A stretch of 64,000 nt of DNA. It comes from Smittium mucronatum (taxonomy: Eukaryota > Kickxellomycota > Harpellomycetes > Harpellales > Legeriomycetaceae). Under the pieces are notes generated by a model. It was not told where the DNA came from, ran no database searches, and was given only the letters and a program-made list of their open reading frames with translations. The stretch lies in NCBI GenBank assembly GCA_001953115.1, contig LSSL01000155.1, forward strand, positions 1 to 64,000, read 5' to 3'. Position numbers and translations under genes: made by a program. Shown piece by piece: positions 36,786 to 50,427 of this stretch; position 1 is the stretch's first letter, and each line of letters begins with the position of its first letter.

Positions 36786-37200
36786 CTACAATAATCTCAT
36801 ATGTTGAGCTAATGGCTGCATAATTACGGGAAAAAGGTGCAATATATCAACAAACAGACCCACCCCAGAATCACTTCAAGTATGTTTATGAAAGAGTCTA
36901 CACGAAATCAAGAATTAATCTCTTAGTCAACGAAAAACAATTCATTGAAGCTACTGAGTTTCTAGTTAGAACCTACTCCTAACAGGATTAATATAATTAG
37001 GCTCCTATCCAAACTTGGGATTGATCGACATGGAATTTATACAAATAACTTTTAGATGCTAAGATCCGTCTGAAGGTCAAAAGCTGGACTTTTGCACTAT
37101 AATATATCTCAGTTGTTTTAAAATATCGGCTCCTCCTGATTCGATATGATCCTCCTCATTAGTCGCCCTCCTCCGAATCAATTTGCACTTCTCCACTAAT
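36786..37200 (+). pseudogene. DIRS-type tyrosine recombinase fragment
   Basis: A GC-richer patch with RLLSKLGIDRHGIYTNNF (from 36999) and AGLLHYNISQLF (from 37083), then RPPPN near 37160. The order fits the C-terminal part of DIRS tyrosine recombinases (a helix with 'aGId...ft.HS.Rsa', then 'A...g....qil....ws....f..fY.RP'). The catalytic HxxR/Tyr residues are not intact and several stops interrupt it. It is a second DIRS relic, unconnected to the one at 8-12.7 kb. Confidence 0.45.
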
Positions 37201-40200
37201 CCCAACCAAGAATAGTACGTCGCTATGTGAAATTTTAATTTAGCATACTTGTAAAGGCACAATATTAAGCCCTTAAAACACTGAAATTTATTTCACTCTT
37301 ATGGGTGAATTTAAATGTCTTTTTTATTTTACCATTCAGAAAAAAAAATACCGATGAAAAAATATCATAATATTTTGATAATAAAAAATCAAAAAGTATT
37401 AAAAGGAATCAATTTAAAAATAACTTTATCTTGTAAAGTTTAGGAGAAAATTCGGACTATCATTCTAGCTTTTCAAAAAAAAAAAAAAAAGGATTATCTT
37501 TGAGTAGTATCATCTAATTTTTTTTTCTGAGAAATGTTAAAATAGCATTTAATAAATTTATTATCTTATTAAAAAGTATAGGAAATTTCCATTTTTTTCT
37601 TAATTAAAAAAAGATTTTTTTACCTATTTTTTATATTTTTTGTATTTTTATTGGACGATTAAAATCTTGATAAAATTACTTAATTTTTTTTAAAAAATTT
37701 CAACCTTAATTTAGAGTTTTTTCTCCTTCTTGAAAGCCCTGTATTAATTGGACTGATTTAAATATTAATGGGTCAATTTTATCATATAAAATTACAGTTT
37801 ACTCAAATATCTATATTTAAAAAAAATTATTATCTTTTAATCTTATAATATTTTATTTTTTAAAATAAAAAATTAAAAAAATAGAGAAGTTAAATGATAT
37901 ATATATATATTGGTTTTAGGAATATTGGTATACTATCAATTCACATACTAGAAATTTCACATAATTTTTCACCAATAAATAGAAAGAATTAAGTTTTAAT
38001 TTTTTTGATGCATAATTTTAAGAAATAAATACATTTCATTTGCCAATTAATACTTAATCATGTAAAATGATATATAGAAAAGTAGAAGAAATGGTAATAT
38101 GCAAATAAACATGGCACCAAATAAATTACATGTTTTTTTTAATCCAAAATGTGTGTGTGTGTGTGTGAATGTGTAAAGATTTTTTTTATTTTTTATTTTT
38201 TGTTTGAAATTTGTAATATTGAATATTTTTCTGGTATTTCAATATCTGACTAAAATATTCTTGAAAAGCTGAATCATTTTATAAAATTTAAATTGATCAA
38301 ATCGTATTTTGATTTATATTCATGCATATATAATATTTTCAAGCAGAATTGAGAGAAATTTCATTGATTAGAATTATAAATATTAAATTATTTGAAATTT
38401 CAGAATTTTTTACTTGAAAAAAAACTTTACCCTTTGGTTTGATGCGTATATCCAGCGCATCTATTATTTTATGGAGCATATTTCAGAAATTATAGATGAA
38501 AAATAAATCAAATTCAAACTTCCAAATTAATTTAATTGACAAAATACGAATTTTTTCAAAAATAATAGTATTTTATAAAAGTTGTATAACAAATAAATTA
38601 TTATTATTTCTTTCTTTTTTTAGAAAATCTAATGTTAGAAATATATATTCAATTATTTTAATAATGTGATATTGTTAGTTTCTGTTGAAAAATTCAAATA
38701 TTTGTGTATTTTTATTTTTATTTTTATTTGTGCAATATTAACTATTAAAATTATTTTATAGGAAAAAATCAATGGAATAATTCCTCGTTATTTGTTTTCA
38801 AAAATAAGATTTATATGATATTTTATTACCATTCTTTTTATGGGTAATTAAGTTTTCGATAAAAATAATAATAATAATAATTTGATTTTTATTATTTTTT
38901 CAAAGATTTATTTAATCTTTCGGGCTAAAAATAAATATCTGTTTATTTTTTTTAAAGAACGAATAGAAAAAAGAGACAAAATTTTAATTTTCTCAGCATC
39001 TCTAATTTAAACATAATTTTTTCTGAAAAGCCTGTGTCTGATACTTAACAATTAATAAAACATAATTGATATAAGTTTTAGTTTTAGTTTTCAATACAAA
39101 ATTAATAAGCGGATTTAGTCCCTGGATCTGTGAAATAAAAATAAATATAGGGTGAGTGGCAATAATGTCTGGCATGTATAGAGATGAAAATATTTCACTT
39201 TAAAGTATCACAAATTTTATTAAGACCAGATTTTTGTAAAATAATGATAATTTTTTGAAGTTTAATTTATTATTCAAACTTTAATATTCTTGAAATACTC
39301 GGATTAAGAAATTATTTAGAAATAGGTAGTTAAAAAGATTGTTTTATCTTTAATAATCAGAAAAAAAAGTTTTTAACGGTTGAGATAAAAGTTATTGGAA
39401 AATATTATTATAAAAATAATAATTAATAATTACCAATAGTCTTTCAAACGAGCTAAATATCATTATAAATATACTAATATCAATTTTTATACCTCACCAA
39501 TAGAAAATTTAGTATATCAATCAATTGGAGGCATTAATATTAATAAAAGAGCGCTAAAGTTTATATTTTATACAATATTTTATTCCTTCGATAAAAAAAA
39601 TTTTTTTTGCTAATTTTAGAATCAAATATTTTATAAAACTACTTTAAATATAAACTATGAATACTCATCTCAATTTAGTTACGAAAATTTATATTATTCG
39701 ATGAAAAAAAATAGTTCCCAAAAGTATATTAATAATATATTTAAAAAAATAATAAAATTTAGATAAATTTTCTTAGAATAACCTTTATTATTTTGCGAGT
39801 TTTATATATTTTAAACATCTAAATATCAAAAAACTAATATAGCACCTGCCCTCCATAAAATGTTTATTTATTTATTCTTGAAGCATCAAAAATTTTAAAT
39901 ACGAATTTTATTTTTCAACTGCTCTCATTGAATCAATAGAGGCTGTATCGGGTTTTAAATTTCACATTTTTTAATCTGTTAAATTTTATAAAATTTTCAA
40001 TTTTACTTTATAGCTCGATTTTTTTAACTTCATTATGCTCTATCTTTTTCATGAACTCCAATCTTATATTCAGGAACTAATTTATGAAAACGATACATTA
40101 AAACCCCTCTTTTTTTTCTTACAAAAAACGCAGTTTTAATAACATCTGTGATATTAAATTGTGAAATACTATCACTTTTTAGCTTATCAGAAATTAAATA

Positions 40201-40950
40201 CCTCCCTTCATAGAATTATTTATATTTCTTAGATCTAAAAATGCAAAAAATCATGTTAATTACTCTCCGAAACTCCAATTGGAGCTTGTATTAATTTATT
40301 ATTATTATTTTATAAGTATTAAAAATAAATTTTATAAAAATAAAAAAAAATTCCCGTTCATCGGATATTCTAATAATTTTGAGATATTGTATAATTTTGA
40401 GATTTCATCGTTTTTAAACTTAGATAAATTCTATACTTGTGCAAAAAAATTTCCAAAAAAGTTAATAATTATTTTTTTAGACCAAATCTGAAGTACATAA
40501 ATACAAAAATTAAAACTAATTATCAGTAAATATAGCCTCTTTTTCCGAATTTAATATCAGACATTTCGATACTTATTATATTTGTTCCAATGATTTAAAA
40601 CGCTCAACCTTGAATTTTTTTTGTATGCTATCAATAAAAAGGTTTTTTTTTCTCAGATCATGAAATGTGAATATATACATTATCATATTATTTTATGATA
40701 TTGAAGATTCTTTGCAAAAAAAATTATTTTTTTCTACAAATAATATATGCCAATATTAGTGCTGTAAATTATCGTTATAATCAAATGTTATTAAGCCACA
40801 ATTAAGAAAATGTATAAACCTTTTCACGTTCAATTTGAAAAAATGTGAATAAGATTTAAAAGGGAAAATAATAGCGAATTATTTTGTGAATAAAAAGTTA
40901 TCAATACTTCAAAATAACTAAAAAAAACACCTAAGCTCAGAAATCCATGT
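37201..40950. other. AT-rich intergenic desert
   Basis: No gene supported. It holds a (GT)9 microsatellite at 38150-38167 and an (AAT)n run near 38867-38882. Confidence 0.55.
38150..38167. repeat. (GT)n microsatellite
   Basis: Eighteen bases of alternating T and G. Confidence 0.9.
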
Positions 40951-40954
40951 TCCC

Positions 40955-41990
40955 GAGCTCTAAAGCTCCGCCATAAAACTTAATTGTATTCTCAATAAAT
41001 CTTTTGCGAATTTCGGGAGTAATTATATCTATTGAATTATTTATTACAAATTCGATGAGTATGATGGCCCACTAAACTTGGAAAAAATGTTCCTCTGGGT
41101 CTCCATCTTCAAAAAATTGAAAATTATTGTACTTTTTTTAAAAAATTTCAGTTTTTAAAGCACTCCATGCTTTCTCTGTTAGATTTAGAATGGATAAATA
41201 AGGCCCCAGATATAAAAGTTCAACACCCTGAAAATTTTCTAGTTCATCAGCAATTTTTCTGTGACAAGGTGCATTGTCTTAAGTGATTACTATATTTGAT
41301 TGAAGTATACCCCTACTTATAGTTTGACGAAACAGACCCTCTATACATCCATTGCGATATTAAATTTTATAACCTTATTTTTTCTCAAATTAATCAAACA
41401 AAATTGGGAAAGTCATCCAATCATGTGAAATTTTGGGCCTCTTAATTTAAGCATCTTAACTATTGCTATTTTTCCTTTTTTGGAACTATCCCTTGTTCTT
41501 CTTATAAGTAAATTTACGTTGCTTTCATCAACGTAAATTATTAAATTTCTTTCACCAATGAAAGCTAAGAATTTTTCGAAATGAAGTTTTCTTTTTTGCT
41601 TATTTTTGATGCAGTTGGCCTGAATAGGCTCTTTTTGAACCCCTTTAGCGGTATAAATTTGGTAATTTAAACGCCCGCTAATATTTCGAAGAGAAACTCG
41701 AAGTTCAAATTTTAAAAAAAACATTATTGGCCATTTCTTCCAGAGTGTAAAATGTATTTTCCTCCATAGGCTCAACTAAATAGTCCAAATGGATTTTTAT
41801 TTTATTTTTGTGCAGCCATATCTGTTTCCTCCTCTGTGTCGTGGAAATCCAGTTCCCTATTTAACCCAAAAACATGATTTTGACTCAGAAAAAAATTGCA
41901 AATCAATAAGATAAGGACAATATTCACCATACTTTGCGGATTTCAAGGCTGCTACTCATATATATTCTGAGTTTTTTTTGTACTTTCGCC
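40955..41990 (-). pseudogene. Tc1/mariner-IS630-type transposase pseudogene
   Basis: Minus-strand relic. An N-terminal PRHRGGNRYG-type segment (about 41850) is followed by VEPMEENTFYTLEEMANN (about 41770), then VSLRNISGRLN. The catalytic core has YVDESNVNLLIRRTR (first Asp codon 41530-41532), ITxDNAPCH (second Asp 41276-41278) and LGPYLSILNLTEKAWSALK (Glu 41174-41176). I count 33 residues between the second Asp and the Glu. All three acidic residues survive, but at least three frameshifts and several stops separate the parts. Two-part helix-turn-helix plus DDE is standard for this superfamily. Terminal repeats were not located. Confidence 0.8.
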
Positions 41991-43848
41991 TAATTTTACC
42001 CTTCTTTTCTCCCTTTTTTTTAAATTATTTGGATTTCATTCGAGATAAAGTTACTAATATTCATTTTTAATTTTTAGTATAAATAAATTTTTTAAGAAAT
42101 CAATTTATACGCTTTTGGATTTAGCTTTCATTTAATTAAGTTTAGATTTAAATTATTAATATTCATAATTTATATACAGTAATAAATCTTTATTTATTAT
42201 TTTAAATTCATATTGGGAAGTTGAATATTGTAATTTTCTCTAAATGAAACATAAAAATAATAAAAAATCCCCATTAAGGAACAATAATATTTTTTATCAA
42301 ATCTTTTAATTTCAAATAGTTGATAACGTTTTTATATTTAGATTAGTCTTTTTAATCCGTTTATTCTGTGAATTATCAGAATTATTGGATTTCTATTGCT
42401 ATTATAAATTTTACTTCATGATTTTATTAATATTTATGAAATCATTTTGGAATAAAATTATCAGAGGGAAAAAGTTTAGAAAACTTGTTCACTTTTAAAA
42501 AAGCTATCTTTTATTGACCAAAATTTTAAATCGGGTTTAAATTTTTTTAAATCTATTGGATATTCTTTTAAATATTCTTTATATTTTTTTAATTTGAACG
42601 TGAAAAGATGTACCAAATATGGAAATGTCATTATAATTTACATTTTATTTTTCAGATGTGTTAGGAACGATCATTTTTTAAATTTACAAGATCAATACCA
42701 ATAAAAATGGAACCTTTTGGATAATTAATATCCCACTGAGAAAATGATTTTTTAAGGTGTTTTTAAACAAAAAACTGACCTTTTAAACATTACCTGATCC
42801 TTTTGTGTTTATACGGCCTATTATTTTTCTTATCTACACTTCTATGCGAAAATATGTATGCGACTTCACCGATTACGGAACTTTTATGAAAATGATAAAA
42901 ATTAAAAACAAAGTGCACCCAATGAAAATTAATTTTAAATTCCAAACTAAAATATATATATTGTTTATTTTAAACGAATAAAAAAATATTTCATCTGAAA
43001 ATGAAGTTGCAAAGATTTTTAAACAATAATATATTTAGTTTTATTAGCAGATAAGATAGAAGTTGAATATTTTGGAACAACCTAAAATGATAGGTTATTT
43101 GTAGTTAAATATTTTATTTCATGATTTCACACCCCTTTTAAATATTTTATACGACATTCAAGCAAACCTCATGCCTTTTTAAACCCATTCTTTTGTATAA
43201 ATACTCAACCCATCCAACTTTATTTCAACAGAGTGATCTATCTTTAAAATTACGAGTTATAAAATAAAATTAAGCAGCCTTATAAACCAAATAGCGCAAT
43301 AGTTATTTTCGTTTAACAGCAAATAAATTATCAATAACCTTTAAAAAACGAAACAGATACATCCCCTCTAATGATTTGTATTACATATACCTTTAAAATA
43401 ACACTTATATAAGAGGTAAGATTTTTTTATAAAATGCTATTTAAATCACCATTTTTTTTCTGACTCCTTTAATTTTTTTTAGAAAATTTTCTAAAGGATG
43501 TCATGGTATATTATTTTTACTAAACCATTAAAATATAAACAAATTAACTCCATATTTTGTGTACTGTCTGGAATCATGTGATCTTCTATCTTTGATATAT
43601 AGCTGGTCTAAAAATTGAAAATAAAATTCAAATTAAAAATTAAGTATTAACCCCGTTATTTTGAAGGTAAGAGCTTATGATTATATTTACACATATAACA
43701 GTTATAAGAATTATTATTTGCGATTATAATATATTTTATATACTCAATACATAATTTTAATGATTATATAGGCTATCCCTTGTCAGAATTATCAGTGTTT
43801 ATTAGAAATTTTTATAAGATAATCAAATAAGATTAGTATATTTAAACG
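41991..43848. other. intergenic, no gene recognised
   Basis: AT-rich, between two decayed transposases. No frame or repeat is supported. Confidence 0.45.
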
Positions 43849-45386
43849 TTAAATTGGATAAATAAAGAGGAAAATAAATGCTATTTTTTTAAAACAGATA
43901 ATCTCTAAGACTGGTGTTCTTTTTTCTTTTACTTTTGGCCTACCTGCGCTTTTCCTTCCAGATATTAGTGATATCGTTATTATCTTGGATAATCCATTAG
44001 ATAATAAATAGTAGTATATGTGTATACATTTTTTCTTTTTCAAAAACTGGTAGCATGAACAATATATATCTTTGTAAGTTTTCTTGCTGTGCATTTTATA
44101 AACAAAATTTTATCTTGAAAATATATTCTTTATTTGATCGAGGGATGAAAAAAAGTTGTTTATGAAACAATATCTCAAGTCATAAATTTTTCTTGAGACA
44201 CAATTGAATCACTGAAAAGAAGAATATAATGAGCTCCGCTATCTAAAATAAATTATTTCAAGTATTCGGGTATCTTATCTGAACTTATTTCGTTATAATT
44301 TATTTTACCGAAATGAGGTTGATAAAATGCTTCAGAATCCTTTATTGTTTCAATTGGAAGTTCTAAAAAATCAATTAATTATCTTGATCTTCATCTCGAA
44401 TATTTTTCTTTTATATTCCGATTGAGTCTTTCAAGCCTGTTATTAGTTGAAGGTCTGAAAACGCTGTATCCTTCACACCAAGTATTTCTATTTTCGAAAT
44501 AATTATTATTTATTTCTTTCACTATTTTTTCCATCGGCTTAATGTATTTCCATTTTTCTATGAATAGTGTTTTAGATTTACAAAAAATTCCATATTCAGG
44601 AATTAGCTGCATCGCGTCGATACCCTTCAATATATTTTCATTAAAGACCTGTGATTCTGAACCTAAAATATTTTTAACATTATTTTTAACATGACACAAA
44701 CAGTGTATTCTTTTTATTTTTGGATAAAACCCTCTAACTGCTCTTGATATTGCGGGAGAGGAGTCTGCTACTATTTCAAAAACGTTTTATGTTAATCCAA
44801 ATCTTTCAAGCTCATTTTTTAATGTTATCAAAGTCCAGTGATATGAATATAACGTATCAAAACTAAAAATTGATATATCCACTGAGATAAACATTTGCTT
44901 GGTGTCACTAACACCTGCCACCATAACAGGAAGTTTTACGCTGATAAATTTAAAGGTAGATTCGATGTGTATGACAGGTGATAAAGGTAGAATTCTTATC
45001 TGGTTTTGCGATCTTATGATAACTCTTATTTTACCCACACTACTAAAATAGTCAGCCACATAAGTTCCAGATCTTTCTTCAGAATATGAATTTGTTTTAC
45101 AGTTTGTTTCAAATATTTCTGAAGTGATTTTATTTGAAGTTTTTAATCTTTTATAGTTGTTTATTGTTGAATATATCTTTGATATATCGACGTCTTCTCC
45201 AGATTTGTTATAATCTTCTTAATCATGTTGAAGCTGTGTTCCCTTTCGTGAGCTTCTAATATTTTTATTTTTAATTCATTTTTAATATTTGGCCGGCAAT
45301 TCTGTAAATGGTTCTCAGATATGTAACTGGTCACTCTACCATCATGAAATCTTTTTATTTTTATCTCTAAAGGGCACCCACTTGCA
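43849..45386 (-). pseudogene. MULE transposase pseudogene 4 (best preserved)
   Basis: Minus strand. An N-terminal zinc finger of FLYWCH/MULE type (CKWVPFRD, then ISENHLQNC) spans about 45386-45290 and needs one frameshift. Helical linkers follow. The DDE core 45059-44391 holds HIESTFKF, PVMVAGVSDTKQMF, VADSSPAISRAV, CLCHVKNN and STNNRLERLN. The core is open except for one in-frame TAA at 44787-44789. A frameshift after KEKYSR leads into LIDFLELPIETIKDSEAF. The C-terminal SWIM zinc finger CSCYQFLKKKKCIH (about 44055) is followed by GRKSAGRPKVK, an AT-hook-like tail. The full domain order is thus present. The first catalytic site has Glu (HIES) where the family has Asp. No terminal inverted repeats were found by eye. 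Confidence 0.85.
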
Positions 45387-48300
45387 GCTTTGTTTTGACT
45401 TTAATATAATGTTACCGAAAAATTACTCTGAATTTAGAATATTTATATCCTGAATTCATTTTTTAAATCGATTTTATCGAAGATTTCAAATATTTCCCAG
45501 TCTATTTATGAATTAACCATTGTTAATTTTTAATGAAATATAGTTAAAAAATATTTAAATATCGATTTAATGTTAGAATTGCAATGGAATAATAATATGT
45601 ATGCAATAAACATTCGGTTCTTAATTATATTTTTATATTTGTACTTTTATTTATCTTTGGTTTATCTCGACAATCATAGACTTTAAAATCAATTATTAAT
45701 TTTTTAAGAAAATAAAAACATCAAATCAAGTAATTTATCATAGTAAAAATATTCTTACTTAAAATTCAAAAAAACCTAAAAGCGAGTATGATAATAAATT
45801 TTTTATTTGAGTGCTAATATATTTTGTGGATGATTCATTGGGTTTTGTGTATAAGTTATTATTTTGTGAGACCTGATTTAATGGTATTGTTTATTATTTT
45901 GTAATGGAAATTGTCGAATTTTATTTATTTTTTCATGAGCTTATCAATTTTTGTAATTAATGATTCAACCAGATTTTTTTTTGCACAAAAAGACGAGGAA
46001 AAATTTGAAATTTCTTAGAAATACTAAAGGATAAGAAAATTTTTAAAAGACCAGATTTTTGCTTAAAAAAGCATCAAAAAATTCTATGTGACAGATTTTT
46101 ATTAGCTGAAAGAGCCTTTTTAATTCTATTAATATAAAACTAAAATTCAGTAATGATGGTTACATTGATTTTTGAATAGTTTTGTCACAATTAAAAAGTA
46201 TTAACACTAATCTGTTTTGTAAAAAATCCAAATTTTAGCCTTAAATGCGAAAAAAAAATCAAAATAATTTCCTAATAAATCACTAGTATGTATGTGATCT
46301 TATTTTTCGGTGCTCATATTTTACAATTCCGATTAGGGTAATAAATTAGATATAAATTTTTGACTTTATTTACTTTAAATACTGTATTAATTTGAACTCA
46401 AATATGTCTATATTTAGACAATATGTATATTTATATTTATAATTAATGATTTGAGTGCGAAATTTAGGGTTTATAAATTTATAAAAAAATATATTCCTAT
46501 CTATTGTTTCACTGGGAATATATAGTTCAATTTACTCAAATTTTTCTAACTGTGTAAATTTTTTCTAGCTAAAATAAAAATCAAGACAAAGATCAAATTA
46601 AAGAATTGCGGGTTATAAAATAATAATCGTTAGTTTAAGATAATGATATGCCTTCATTTAAAGCTTCCTATCATCAGAAATAGACTATGAAAAATTTATT
46701 TTATCTCAAATCCCCCCAATCGGATTTTTTTTTATCTACTTAACTTAATCAGAAACCATTCTGTGGCATTTTAAAAAAAAAATTAATTAATTACCGTATT
46801 TCACGAAGTTAAAAACAAAAACATAGGATTAAGGTTTCAATTATGATGTTTGGAGGAGTAATATGGATCAAAAACATACTTTATTACCAATATATCTTCA
46901 TCACTACCAAAATATCTAAGTAAATTATGTTTCAATGTACTACAAAAAACGATATTATGATACTTATAATTTCAATAACAGTGAAATTTTTATTTTCTTT
47001 AAAATTTTAACGATATAAAATCTAAATTAGTAAATTAAAAAAAACAAATACTTAAATTCTTGAAAGTTCGTACTCTTAAGTCACAACGAAAAAAAAAACA
47101 AGATTGATCTACCTGTCATAGCAAATATAACTCACCTATTTTTCTAATTTATAAATTAAAGTATTAAAAAATTAAATTATTTTACCTGGTGACAATTAGG
47201 ATTTTATTTGAAGATATCTTCATCGCAAAATGTATTTCTTAAGTTAACTATTTATTCATTTTAAATAGTTGGACCCAGTTTCTGACTCAATCTATTTAGC
47301 TAAAAAAACATATTCTGAAATTATCCTTCTTATATTTAGGGCTTATAGAACTAATATCAGTAAATACTAAAGGAATTAAAAAGAATTTTTATTTTAAAAA
47401 ATCAACCATTATTATTTAATAAGTAAATTTTTCTTAATTTACACAATAAAACATTTTAAATACTTTTAAAATAGTCCTCAAAATAGATAACAATCATTTT
47501 ATTCATAATTCAACTTAGCCCATAAAAGTTAATTTGCAACCCCTTCTAATAAACGTCTGATATGCTAAAGAATCTTCCATATAAAAAAATATCAATTTTT
47601 TTTAAATAAATTTTAGTTATAACAATGGTGACACCAAGACATAATATTTATTTAAAATTTCCCCTTTTTTAGTTGAAATTTAAACCCATAATCTATTTTT
47701 ATTTTTTAATTTATATTTAATAGCCCCAAAACTACCTTTATTTCCTGAATATAAAACCCAAACTTTTTTCTCATTAATTCTACATGAAATAAGCTCAAGT
47801 TTAATAAATTATTGTTTATTACAATTTTTTAAGTAAAATTGAATTAAAACTTAATGTTTTATTATGAAAAAAATGATATCTTTTTTTTTTTTTTGAATTT
47901 TTTTTCTGGATTTATTCGAATAATTATGAACATATTTTTTTGAATAAAAATTTGATTTTTTCTAATATTTATAAAACTATTTTTAATAATATTACAAAAT
48001 TAGAGAATAAATGTAATATCATTAATATAATTTAGGAAGTTATAAATAATGTTCATATATAGTTATAAATTAAATCAGATAAAATAAATATTTATTATTC
48101 AAAAAAAACTTTGAGACAAAAAAGATCAGATATATGACAGTTAAACCAGGGTTTTAAAGAACAGCTCGATAATATCATATCGCAATCTAAATAGAAATAT
48201 CAAAAATTAATAAAATTAACTCAAAATTATAAAATATTAATGAAATATTATTGCAAACATATTTTCCCGTTTTAAAAAATATCAGGAATCTCAAAAATAT

Positions 48301-50427
48301 TACAGTTTTTTTATATCTGATAGTTTATTCCGGTTCAAGTTATTTTATCACTTTTTGGAAATATTATGATTAATCATTTTAATAATCAAAATGTAATATT
48401 TATTATAAGATATAACTTGAATATAAAAAAAAATCATTGAAAATTTTATGAATTAATATTATATCTATTAATGTAAAAACATTATGGCAAAATTTTTATC
48501 TCTAACTTCATATAAAGATCTACTAGAAGGAAAAATATTCAAATTTGAAATTTTATAGCATATGGTATAAATTTACTTAAAAAATAATACTTGGATATAA
48601 TAAATTAGCCCAAAATAAAAAGGCCCTATATGGAAGTAATTTCACAAATTTGCAGCTTAAAAAATTATTTAATAAAACAGTGGGTGTATTTCAAAATATT
48701 TTTTCACTGATATTGTTATTCAAATACCCAAGCATGCATTTAATCAAATATTATAACTTCAAAATATTAATACTACATTTTATGAGTATTTTATAATGTG
48801 AAATACTATTGTGATTATAATTTATAGGGGTGTATTCTTTGAGAGGATGTTTTTTTTTACAAAAAATACTTGTTTCTGATGTATTTATAGGGTTTAATTT
48901 TAATATTTTATGAAGATATACACTATATCATAGATTAAAATTTATTAATCAAAAGCATGAATCAATTAGCTAGAAATCAGCAAGATGTTACCTTGAACAT
49001 CCTACTTTCGGATATTAGTTACATCAAAGAAAAAAAATCGGGAGTGAGGGAGCGGTATATTTTTTAAAAAATAAATATTCATTTCGAATAAATTGATAGA
49101 TCTTTAATTTTACTAAACAGAGTGATTTCAAAAAAAAAATCCAAAAAATAATTGATAGAAATTTGCATAGCTTTTAATAAATAAGAATTTATCGGAATTT
49201 AGAAATAAAATGAATTAATTCTTCCGAGTGTTTAAATCTAAATAAATATGCTATTTTAAATTTTAAATTCCTATGCGTAATAGGTTAAAAAAATCCTTTA
49301 GAAATAATTATATTTTTCTTTTTAAAAATATTAATAATATTTTTATTAAATTTAGATTATGAATTCAATTGGTGAGTATGTTTTCTAAAGGGGATCACAT
49401 AGCGCAATTTCGAGTAAACAGTCTAATAAAAAAAAAGTCAACGAAATATTTAAAACTTCTTTTATTTTTTGAGAATAAAATATCTGTGAGATAGTATTCT
49501 ATAATATTTGGTCGATTTTATCCTATTTTGGCATGGTTATCCTAATTGCAAATTTAAAACCATGACATAGAAAGCTAGGTAAATAGTATTAGCGTAAATG
49601 TTGTATAATAGAAATATCAGATATATTTATAAGCAACACAGGGGATTATGAGTCTGTACCAAAATAATAATTAAATGCATTTAGGGTAATAATAATAATA
49701 ATAATAATAAATTTCTATTTTTTAACTTTATTTTTCAGTTGAAATTAATTTTAGGATAAAAAAAAAATGAAATCAAAGCTTTTTTATTTTTAGAAAAATA
49801 AACCTGTCAAAAATATATATCATTTTGAAGCTAACTATTTAAAATTCATCAGACCAAATTAAGATAATATTCATAGATTTTTATTATTTTACTTTGATTT
49901 TTAATGAAAAATCTAGATTCACCAATTATACAATATTAACTAAAAAAAATAACAAACTTTGAGCTAAAAAGTCCCGGAAATTAAATATTTAATACCTTTA
50001 GCCAAATTTTAAATTATGTTAATGTCTGAAATTCAATTAAGCCATGAATGTAGTAATATAGAATCTTGTGTAGTATACCATATACATAACAGCAAAGATG
50101 TGCCACTATTTTATTAATTTTGACCTAATACCAATTGATTGTTTTTATTAAGTTGAAACAAAATTTATTAAACTCATAATTACATCAAAACTATTTTGGA
50201 TAATAAATATTAAAAATCTGATCTATAAAAAGAAGACACCCTAGTTTTACAATAAGGGTAATGTTTTTTTTATAAATAAATTTATCCAAAGCCTTCATTA
50301 TTTTTTATAATTATCAATTTTTTGGAAAGCAAATCTCATAAAAGTGCAGAATTAAATGGGGTAATCTCAAATTTAATTTTTTAAGGTATGTATTTCATTA
50401 TATTTAGGATTAAATAAAATTATATTA
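45387..50427. other. AT-rich intergenic desert
   Basis: About 5 kb without a supportable gene. An (ATA)n run lies at about 49687-49710. The last 300 bases are the likely 3' UTR of the minus-strand TIA-1-like gene. Confidence 0.55.

Noticed and set aside
37077..37262. Minus-strand 61-codon frame with balanced codons.
   Set aside because: Antisense to a DIRS recombinase relic, which explains its base composition better.
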